This document shows, one piece after another, positions 1 to 4,722 of a stretch of DNA of 6,041 bases. The stretch is taken from assembly GCA_003021335.1 (NCBI GenBank), contig PXQL01000035.1, positions 1 to 6,041 on the forward strand. Direction: 5' to 3'. A program made the position numbers and the translations under genes. The notes below the pieces were generated by a model. It was given only the letters and a program-made list of their open reading frames with translations, was not told where the DNA came from and did not search any database. This DNA is from Halobacteriales archaeon QH_10_67_13 (lineage in GTDB: Archaea > Halobacteriota > Halobacteria > Halobacteriales > Haloarculaceae). Numbering within the stretch: the stretch's first letter is position 1; each line of letters starts with the position of its first letter.

Positions 1-244
1 CACGCTCGGCAGCATCGTCGCCGCCCAGCTCGACCGGGCGATCCGGGCCGAGTTGGACATCGACGAGCTGGTTCGGGCGGGAGAGTTCGAGCCGATTCAC
101 GAGTGGATGACCGAACACGTCCACCAGCACGGCCAGCACTACGAGACCCCCGAGCTCGTCGAGCGTGCGACCGGCGAGCCGATCTCCGCCGAGCCGTTCG
201 TCGAGTACGTCCGCGAGAAGTTCACCCGGCTGTACGACCTGTAG
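1..244 (+). CDS. M32 family metallocarboxypeptidase, C-terminal fragment
   Basis: This is the 3' end of a gene that begins before the window; the reading frame is open from base 2 and ends at TAG 242-244, giving 80 residues. The opening TLGSIVAAQLDRAIR matches the stretch that directly follows the GYFPTY-like segment in M32 (Taq-type) carboxypeptidases. The later features EWMTEHVHQHG, ELVERATGE and a final aromatic/Leu helix also fit the family's C-terminus. M32 enzymes are cytoplasmic, metal-dependent exopeptidases that remove C-terminal amino acids from peptides. They are usually about 500 residues long, so only about a sixth is seen here, and the catalytic HEXXH motif lies outside the window. 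A TTG at 53 is only an internal Leu codon, not a start. A T5 tract 16 bases after the stop (261-265) may help end the transcript. The family call rests on remembered similarity and is fairly secure; activity cannot be judged from this fragment. Confidence 0.85.
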   Translation, partial: TLGSIVAAQLDRAIRAELDIDELVRAGEFEPIHEWMTEHVHQHGQHYETPELVERATGEPISAEPFVEYVREKFTRLYDL

Positions 245-259
245 GCGCCCATCGGTATC

Positions 260-267
260 CTTTTTGA
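260..267 (+). promoter_or_regulatory. TATA-like promoter element of the HTH regulator gene
   Basis: CTTTTTGA is the only A/T-rich stretch in the 45-base gap after the carboxypeptidase. It lies about 23-30 bases before the ATG at 290, the spacing expected for an archaeal TATA box driving a leaderless mRNA. A 10-base perfect palindrome, CGGCCGGCCG (269-278), sits between this box and the start codon, where a bound repressor could block transcription. The same T tract could also act as the terminator of the upstream gene. Confidence 0.5.
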
Positions 268-289
268 CCGGCCGGCCGCCAGTCGAACT

Positions 290-997
290 ATGACCCGCGG
301 GGGCCGGGCGGAACTAGCGGAGAAAATCGCCGGCGAGATCGTGCTGAGCGACGATCCCGGGGCGACGTTGCGCAAGTGGCGGACCGACTTCGAGATCCCA
401 CAGACGGCCCTGGCCGAGGAACTGGACGTCTCGCCGTCGGTGATCTCCGACTACGAGAGCGGCCGGCGGGATAACCCCGGCGTCGACGTCGTCCGGCGGG
501 TGATCGGCGCCTTACTCGACATCGACCAGCGCCAGGGCGGCGAGCACATCCGCCAGCACGCCCGCGTGGTGCTCGCGGGCTTTGACAGCGACGTGGTTCA
601 GGACCTCCGAGAGTACGCCGCGAACATCCCAATCGAGCGGCTGTACGAGGCCGTCGGCGCGACCGAACTCGTTGCCGGTGACCGGGACACCGTCGCCGGC
701 CACACCGTCCTCGACAGCATCGAGGTGATCCGGCGGTTCTCGAACGAGGAGTTTTACACGCTGTACGGGGAGAGCACGAACCGGGCGCTCGTGTTCACCA
801 ACGTCACCGACGGGGAGGGAGCGATGGTCGCCCTGCGCGTAGTGCAGTTTACGCCCCACGCCGTCGTGCTCCACGGCATCGACGAGGCGGATCTCTGGGA
901 ACACGCCGCGGAGCTTGCCCGCATCGAGGGCTTTTCGCTTGCCTTGACCGACGCGGACCTACAACAGGTGCTCGACGGGCTCCGCGGCCTGCCCTGA
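290..997 (+). CDS. HTH-domain (XRE-type) archaeal transcriptional regulator
   Basis: The 235-residue protein has an N-terminal Cro/C1-type helix-turn-helix at about residues 27-78. Its core, QTALAEELDVSPSVISDYESG (about 38-58), shows the usual pattern of a scaffold helix followed by a recognition helix. The C-terminal part (about 105-235) contains TNRALVFTNVTDGEGAMVALRV and AVVLHGIDEADL. I recognise these as typical of an archaea-specific predicted regulator family (COG1709-like), whose C-terminal domain may sense a ligand. No ligand or target is known to me. The start at 290 is supported by the TATA-like element about 25 bases upstream, and no ribosome binding site is needed for a leaderless message. 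The gene ends at TGA 995-997, directly abutting the stop codon of hmgB on the other strand. From memory, relatives in other archaea often lie beside HMG-CoA synthase genes, which would favour a role in mevalonate-pathway control; this is inference. The HTH call is secure, the specific role is not. Confidence 0.85.
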   Translation: MTRGGRAELAEKIAGEIVLSDDPGATLRKWRTDFEIPQTALAEELDVSPSVISDYESGRRDNPGVDVVRRVIGALLDIDQRQGGEHIRQHARVVLAGFDSDVVQDLREYAANIPIERLYEAVGATELVAGDRDTVAGHTVLDSIEVIRRFSNEEFYTLYGESTNRALVFTNVTDGEGAMVALRVVQFTPHAVVLHGIDEADLWEHAAELARIEGFSLALTDADLQQVLDGLRGLP

Positions 998-2332
998 CTA
1001 CTCGATGAAGGCGTACTCGCGTTCGCCCATCCGGCCCCAGCCGTCGAAGACGAACTCGCCGTCGGGCTCGGTGAGCGGCGCGATGTCGGTACTCTCTTCA
1101 TGGTTGTGCGCGTCGTGGATCCGCTCGTACTCCTCGAAGCTGATCTCCCGGCGGTCGGCGAGCTGCTCGCGGATCCTAAGTCCGTCGAGCTCGTCGGTCC
1201 AGCCCGGCTGGACGGTCTCGGCGTGGATCTCGGCCTGCGCGCCGCTACCGTAGGAGGCGACCAGCAGTCCGGCACCGGCGAGCTCTCGACCGGCGTCGCG
1301 GGCCTCGAGCAGCCCGGCGACGCGGGTGACATGCACCGAAGCAGTGTACCAGTTACCGACCTGCCGCGAGATGGCGAGCGTCGGCTCGACGGTCCGGTCG
1401 TACCAGCGCCCGTACTGGTCGGTGTCGGTGAGCGCTTCGGTGTACTCCTTGACGGCACTCAGATACGCCTCCTCGCTCTCGAAGCCCTCCGGGCGGGGCT
1501 GGCGGCCGATCTCGTCTGCGAGTTGCTCCTCGTACTCGGTGTCCCGGATCGCGTGCCGATAGCCAAGCGGCGCCGCCTTCTGGACCATCGCCGGGAACGG
1601 CGTGTGAAAGGGCACCAAGGCGAACTCGTCGGGGTGTGTAGTGCCGCCAGCGCGGGCGAAATCCACCAGCGCCTCGCGCATCCGGGCCAGATACACCTGC
1701 ATCGACCGCTTGCCGTCGACGCTGGGGAACTGCTGGTTGGGCTTGAGAAAGTCCGTCTCGTCGACGCTACCGATTCCCTGTTCGGGGCCGAGCGCGACCA
1801 GGCCGGGGTCTTCCGCGACGAGCATCGCGACCGCACCGGCCCCCTGGGTGGCCTCGCCGGGGTCGTCCCGGGCATACAGCGCCGTATCGGTCGCGATCAC
1901 GAGCGCTGCCCGGCCGCGGTTGCGGCCGGCGCGGATCCAGTTTACCGCGTCGTCGAGCGCCTGAGTCCCCGCCATGCAGGCGAACTTCCGCTCGCCCTTG
2001 TTCGCGGTCGTCAGCGATCCCTCGTGGGCCGACTCGAGACAGCCGGCCACGTACGTCGAGACCGGCTTCGAGCGATCGAAAGCGCTCTCGGTCGCCACGT
2101 CGATCCGGCCGATCTCGTCGAGGCTGACGCCCTTGCGCTCGAGCAGCCGGTGGGCCGCGTTCGCCCCCATCGTCACGATGTCCTCGTAGCTGTCCGGCAG
2201 CGAGGAGGCCTGCAGTCCCAACCCCTTGGTGTACTTCTCGGGATCCTCGCCGTTCGCCGGGGCGAAGGTCCCCGGGAGATCGAGCCGGAGCTTTCCGGCC
2301 CAGAGTTCGATCCCGTCGATTCCAACTTCCAT
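998..2332 (-). CDS. hmgB: Hydroxymethylglutaryl-CoA synthase
   Basis: This enzyme condenses acetyl-CoA with acetoacetyl-CoA to HMG-CoA, the committed entry to the cytoplasmic mevalonate pathway that supplies archaeal isoprenoid lipids. The 444-residue product has the thiolase-like fold signatures of the bacterial/eukaryotic-type HMGCS seen in haloarchaea. The catalytic triad is recognisable: Glu82 in VATESAF, the nucleophile Cys119 in ERKFACMAGTQALD, and His243 in PFHTPF. Other conserved blocks are KYTKGLGL (34-41), ATDTALYA (147-154), LKPNQQFPSVDGKRS (196-210), ISRQVGNWYT (321-330) and YGSGAQAEI (361-369). The frame can be read upstream to a TTG at 2357-2359, but the ATG at 2330-2332 (MEVGIDGIELW) matches where the family begins, so I chose it. 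The gene converges with no gap on the HTH regulator and diverges from an ArsR-type regulator. Only a weak TATA-like stretch (about 2353-2362) is visible upstream. The thiolase and DUF35 genes that accompany HMGCS in some other archaea are not in the window. It appears intact. Confidence 0.96.
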   Translation of the reverse strand: MEVGIDGIELWAGKLRLDLPGTFAPANGEDPEKYTKGLGLQASSLPDSYEDIVTMGANAAHRLLERKGVSLDEIGRIDVATESAFDRSKPVSTYVAGCLESAHEGSLTTANKGERKFACMAGTQALDDAVNWIRAGRNRGRAALVIATDTALYARDDPGEATQGAGAVAMLVAEDPGLVALGPEQGIGSVDETDFLKPNQQFPSVDGKRSMQVYLARMREALVDFARAGGTTHPDEFALVPFHTPFPAMVQKAAPLGYRHAIRDTEYEEQLADEIGRQPRPEGFESEEAYLSAVKEYTEALTDTDQYGRWYDRTVEPTLAISRQVGNWYTASVHVTRVAGLLEARDAGRELAGAGLLVASYGSGAQAEIHAETVQPGWTDELDGLRIREQLADRREISFEEYERIHDAHNHEESTDIAPLTEPDGEFVFDGWGRMGEREYAFIE

Positions 2333-2374
2333 AGGGCCACTGGCGGCGACTGGGTACAAGTGCCTGTCGACTAC

Positions 2375-2396
2375 GGGTTCGTCGCGCGTCGAACCC
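2375..2396. promoter_or_regulatory. 22-base near-perfect palindrome, candidate operator
   Basis: The arms GGGTTCG (2375-2381) and CGAACCC (2390-2396) are perfect inverted repeats. The bases between them continue the symmetry through a central CGCGCG... core, with a single mismatched pair (T at 2382 facing T at 2389). The dyad axis falls between 2385 and 2386. The element lies in the 109-base gap between the divergent hmgB and ArsR-type genes, about 20 bases before the latter's TATA box and 43 bases before the hmgB start. Position and two-fold symmetry suit a binding site for a dimeric regulator, with the adjacent ArsR-type protein the obvious candidate, but binding is inferred only. A transcribed hairpin is less likely, since it lies upstream of both expected transcription starts. 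Confidence 0.5.
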
Positions 2397-2414
2397 CGAG
2401 AGCGCCGACCGGGG

Positions 2415-2423
2415 CTTTTATGA
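2415..2423 (+). promoter_or_regulatory. TATA box of the ArsR-type regulator gene
   Basis: CTTTTATGA begins an A/T-rich run (to 2430) in otherwise G+C-rich sequence. Its centre is about 23-29 bases before the two possible start codons at 2442 and 2448, the usual archaeal TATA-to-start distance for a leaderless transcript. An 8-base palindrome, TAACGTTA (2435-2442), overlaps the expected transcription start and first base of the gene and could be an autoregulatory site; that is speculative. Confidence 0.6.
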
Positions 2424-2441
2424 ATTATTGTCGGTAACGTT

Positions 2442-3095
2442 ATGTTAATGCACTCCGCCGAGCTGCTCGATCTGCTGGGAAACGCGAACAGACGGCGGAT
2501 CCTCAGGCTGTTGGCCCGGCGGCCCCACTACGTGACCGAGATCAGCGACGTGTTGGGCGTGGGGCCGAAGGCGGTGATCGATCACCTGGAGAAACTCGAG
2601 GCGGCAGGACTGGTCGAGAGCCGAACCGACGACCGGCGCCGGAAGTACTTCTCGATCGCCCGTCACGTCCAGCTCGAGGTGACGGTCTCCCCCTACGAGT
2701 TCGGCACAAAAAGCGCCTACCCGCGACAGTCCCGGCCGTCGCTCGGGCGTCAGCACCTCAGCATCGAACTCGACCGCACCGAGCCCCGCGGCGGAGCGAA
2801 CGAGCTCGCCCGGGCCCTTAGAGAGCTCGAGGAGCTCGACAGGGAGCTCTCGCTGGCAAAGCGGTGGGTCGAAGGCCAGATCACGGAGCTGCGCGAGCGA
2901 CTCGGCGAGAGCCTCGAAGAGGACCCACGGTTGGTCGCGGGCGTTATCGCCGCGCTCGCCGAGGACGCGCCGGCCGGCGTCGAGACGATCGCGGGCCGGG
3001 TCGAACTCGACACGCGACAGGTCGCGGCGCTGCTCGAGAGCCTCGAACAGGCGGGAGTCGTCAGTCGGGGCGAGAACGGTTGGGAGCTCGCCTGA
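2442..3095 (+). CDS. ArsR-type transcriptional regulator with two winged helices
   Basis: The 217-residue protein starts with a winged helix-turn-helix of ArsR type (about residues 5-78). ELLDLLGNANRRRILRLLARRPHYVTEISDVLGVGPKAVIDHLEKLEAAGLV is followed by a basic wing, RTDDRRRKYFSI. The conserved patch VSPYEFGTKSAYP (82-94) follows; I recall it from a family common in haloarchaea. Residues about 120-158 form a charged, heptad-like helix (ELARALRELEELDRELSLAKRW) likely to be a coiled coil for dimerisation. Residues about 162-216 look like a second, degenerate winged helix (IAGRVELDTRQVAALLESLEQAGVVSR, then a short wing ENGWELA). No metal-binding cysteine pair is present; the protein has no Cys at all, so it is not a classical thiol metal sensor. 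Starts at 2442 and 2448 (Met1 or Met3) both fit the TATA spacing. It diverges from hmgB across a palindrome-bearing gap and converges with a membrane protein 6 bases away. The target genes and signal are unknown. Confidence 0.85.
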   Translation: MLMHSAELLDLLGNANRRRILRLLARRPHYVTEISDVLGVGPKAVIDHLEKLEAAGLVESRTDDRRRKYFSIARHVQLEVTVSPYEFGTKSAYPRQSRPSLGRQHLSIELDRTEPRGGANELARALRELEELDRELSLAKRWVEGQITELRERLGESLEEDPRLVAGVIAALAEDAPAGVETIAGRVELDTRQVAALLESLEQAGVVSRGENGWELA

Positions 3096-3101
3096 CCGGG
3101 A

Positions 3102-3587
3102 TCACCGCGGGCGGTCCTCGCCGAGATCCCGGGTGAGCCCGTGGCGGAGGTCTCTGCCGAAGTACCCGCCCGCGACGGCCGCGAGCGCGCCGCCGACGAG
3201 CGCGATAGTCGCCAGCGGGACGCCCGGGCCCAGCAGCGTGAGCGCAATGTTGTTGAGCACCTGCCAGGCGGCCGTTGCGAGGCCGCCGGCGACGGCGAGG
3301 GGAAGGTACGGCCGCGAGCCGGCGCCGACCCCGTAGGCGAACCCGCCGGCGAACACCCCGACGAGCCCGCCGATGAGCGCCAGCGGCAGGAATCCGCCGA
3401 CGAACACGAGCCCGAGGACAGTCGTCAGGAAGGCACCGATCAGCTCCCGGGTCGTGAGGATCGTCCCGAGCCGGCCGCGGAGACCCCCGCGGGCGTCGCT
3501 CTCGGCGGTCGGGTCGTCGGAGCCCAGCTCCAGCTCGAACTCGTCCGTATCGGCGGTCCGGTCGAGCTGGCGCTCGCGTTCACCCAT
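3102..3587 (-). CDS. Small glycine-rich integral membrane protein, function unknown
   Basis: I do not recognise a named family for this 161-residue protein. The first about 45 residues are hydrophilic and strongly acidic (for example [21 protein letters not shown]), which suggests a soluble cytoplasmic tail. From about residue 48 to 144 the chain is hydrophobic and can hold four membrane helices: about 48-66, 68-89, 94-119 and 122-143. They are rich in closely spaced Gly and Ala ([44 protein letters not shown]), which favours tight helix packing. The C-terminus is short and charged ([17 protein letters not shown]). No signal peptide, cysteine or catalytic motif is evident. The ATG at 3585-3587 is the only plausible start. 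An A/T-rich ATTATTA (3592-3598) lies too close to it to be a leaderless TATA box, so the promoter is unclear. The gene diverges from the PDCD5 operon and converges on the ArsR-type regulator. It is likely real because of its sustained membrane pattern and snug fit between neighbours. Confidence 0.7.
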   Translation of the reverse strand: MGERERQLDRTADTDEFELELGSDDPTAESDARGGLRGRLGTILTTRELIGAFLTTVLGLVFVGGFLPLALIGGLVGVFAGGFAYGVGAGSRPYLPLAVAGGLATAAWQVLNNIALTLLGPGVPLATIALVGGALAAVAGGYFGRDLRHGLTRDLGEDRPR

Positions 3588-3640
3588 ACTCTAATAATGG
3601 CCGCGAGGAGTATCTGTCTTTGGACCGGTCGCAGACGCGG

Positions 3641-3654
3641 CGAAATCGTTTTGC
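3641..3654 (+). promoter_or_regulatory. BRE/TATA promoter of the PDCD5 operon
   Basis: CGAAA (3641-3645), a purine-rich BRE-like element, directly precedes TCGTTTTGC (3646-3654). The T-rich core is about 24-29 bases before the ATG at 3677, the expected spacing for a leaderless archaeal transcript. This supports the start at 3677 over the longer TTG-initiated frame from 3620, which would place the promoter inside the coding region. An 8-base palindrome, GACCGGTC (3623-3630), lies just upstream of the BRE. Confidence 0.6.
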
Positions 3655-3676
3655 CCGGGACACGCCAATCTCTGGT

Positions 3677-4021
3677 ATGAGCGGCGATCAGAGCGACGAG
3701 GAACTCGAGCAACTCCGCGAGGAGCGCATGGAGCAGCTCAAAGAGCAGGCAGAACAGGACGATGAGGGACGCGAGGCCCAGCGCCAGCAGGCCGAGGCAC
3801 AGAAGAAGGCGCTTCTGCGCCAGCACCTCACCGACGGCGCCCGCAAGCGGCTCAACACCGTCAAGATGTCGAAGCCGCAGGTCGGCGAACAGGTCGAACA
3901 ACAGATCGTCGCGCTCGCACAGAGCGGACGGATCCGGGACAAGATCGACGAGGAGAAAATGAAACAGCTGTTACAGGAGATCACCCCCGACTCGAAGAGC
4001 TTCGATATCAAGCGCCGGTAG
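3677..4021 (+). CDS. PDCD5 (TFAR19) family DNA-binding protein
   Basis: The 114-residue, highly charged helical protein matches the archaeal PDCD5/TFAR19 family, annotated as double-stranded DNA-binding and related to eukaryotic programmed cell death protein 5. Recognisable parts are a long N-terminal acidic helix ([18 protein letters not shown], 7-24), a Gln/Ala-rich linker ([19 protein letters not shown]), and the conserved three-helix core (about 50-103) with [31 protein letters not shown] and [12 protein letters not shown]. It ends in a basic tail (KSFDIKRR). Size is normal for the family. I start it at the ATG at 3677, because MSG plus the acidic helix is the usual N-terminus and a good promoter lies about 27 bases upstream. 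Many archaea carry rps19e just upstream; here the upstream gene is a divergent membrane protein instead. The PP-loop gene follows after 3 bases, implying co-transcription. The cellular role in archaea is not established. Confidence 0.93.
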   Translation: MSGDQSDEELEQLREERMEQLKEQAEQDDEGREAQRQQAEAQKKALLRQHLTDGARKRLNTVKMSKPQVGEQVEQQIVALAQSGRIRDKIDEEKMKQLLQEITPDSKSFDIKRR

Positions 4022-4024
4022 CGG

Positions 4025-4630
4025 ATGGAGGTCGGCCTGCTATACAGCGGGGGGAAAGACTCGACGCTCGCCGCGCTCTTCCTTGAGCGGTTCTGTTCGG
4101 TGACGCTTCTCTGCGGGAGTTTCGGCATCACCGACGATCACGAGCACGCCCGTCGGGCGGCCGCGAGGCTCGGACTCCCGGCGCGGCGGCTCGGGCTCGA
4201 CCCGACGGTGGCACGGGCGGCCGCCGACCGGATCGTCGCCGACGGGTACCCGCGACACGGGATCCAGCAGGTCCACGAACACGCCTTAGAGCGGGCCGCT
4301 GCGACCGGCGTCGAGGCCGTCGCCGACGGGACCCGCAGGGACGACCGCGCGCCGACGGTCGACCGATCGCTCGCACAGAGTCTCGAAGACCGCTACGACG
4401 TGGCCCACCTGGCGCCGCTCGCGGGGCTGAGGCGGCGGGCGATCGATGCGCTCGCCGAGACGGCCCTACGCGTCGAGACTGGCCCCTCCGAGCGGATCGG
4501 AACCGGCGATTACGAGGCCGAGCTCCGGGCGCTGATCGAGGCCGAGCATGATGCGACCGTCGGGGAGCTCTTTCCCGACCACACCCAGTCGCGGGTGACC
4601 GGTCGCCGGTCGCCGCCTGCGGGCGGGTAG
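4025..4630 (+). CDS. PP-loop (AANH-type) ATP pyrophosphatase family protein
   Basis: The 201-residue protein opens with LLYSGGKDSTLAALFL; SGGKDS (residues 8-13) is the PP-loop that binds the ATP pyrophosphate in N-type ATP pyrophosphatases, a superfamily that adenylates substrates such as tRNA bases or acids. Downstream are VADGTRRDDRAPTVDRSLAQSLE (99-121) and the C-terminal GDYEAELRALIEAEHD and LFPDHTQSRVTGRR (182-195), conserved in an archaeal subfamily I recall as annotated 'alpha hydrolase' or asparagine-synthase-related. Only two cysteines (Cys24, Cys30) are present and no CXXC pair, so it does not resemble the iron-sulfur or zinc-bearing tRNA thiolases such as TtuA. It begins 3 bases after the PDCD5 stop. 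No Shine-Dalgarno lies upstream; a GGAGG occurs inside codons 1-3 instead, so translation probably depends on reinitiation from PDCD5. The ATG at 4025 must be the start or very near it, as the PP-loop follows at once. ATP binding is likely; the substrate is unknown. Confidence 0.85.
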   Translation: MEVGLLYSGGKDSTLAALFLERFCSVTLLCGSFGITDDHEHARRAAARLGLPARRLGLDPTVARAAADRIVADGYPRHGIQQVHEHALERAAATGVEAVADGTRRDDRAPTVDRSLAQSLEDRYDVAHLAPLAGLRRRAIDALAETALRVETGPSERIGTGDYEAELRALIEAEHDATVGELFPDHTQSRVTGRRSPPAGG

Positions 4631-4690
4631 TCCCGCGCTCGCCGGGTCGGCCCAGAGGCGCTGGGGAACCGCCAGCAGACGACGAAGGAA

Positions 4691-4717
4691 GGGTTCAAGC
4701 GCAGGCTGGCCGAACCC
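4691..4717 (+). promoter_or_regulatory. Likely hisS promoter region with inverted repeat
   Basis: In the 92-base gap before hisS the only TATA-like stretch is GGTTCAAG (4692-4699), about 24-31 bases before the ATG at 4723, the right spacing but a weak match. It overlaps the left arm of an inverted repeat, GGGTTC (4691-4696) and GAACCC (4712-4717), separated by 15 bases, which brackets the region from TATA to transcription start. A bound protein there could control hisS. Six-base arms can arise by chance in such G+C-rich DNA. I see no RNA gene or T-rich terminator in the rest of the gap. Confidence 0.35.
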
Positions 4718-4722
4718 GTGGT

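Noticed and set aside
2333..2359. N-terminal extension of HMG-CoA synthase from TTG at 2357-2359
   Set aside because: The nine added residues are not part of the family N-terminus, and the ATG at 2330-2332 starts exactly where homologues begin.
1100..2437. A 445-codon open frame on the + strand opposite hmgB
   Set aside because: It is antisense to a clear HMG-CoA synthase and its translation shows no domain. Long antisense frames are common in G+C-rich haloarchaeal genes because of third-position bias.
3592..3598. ATTATTA as the TATA box of the membrane protein gene
   Set aside because: It ends only about 5 bases before the ATG on the minus strand, too close for TATA-directed initiation at or upstream of that start.
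3620..3676. N-terminal extension of PDCD5 from TTG at 3620
   Set aside because: The extra 19 residues are unlike the family, and the BRE/TATA element would fall inside the coding sequence.
4660..4676. Stem GCTGG / CCAGC after the PP-loop gene as a terminator
   Set aside because: The stem is only 5 bases and no T tract follows. Archaeal termination usually depends on T-rich sequence, which this gap lacks.
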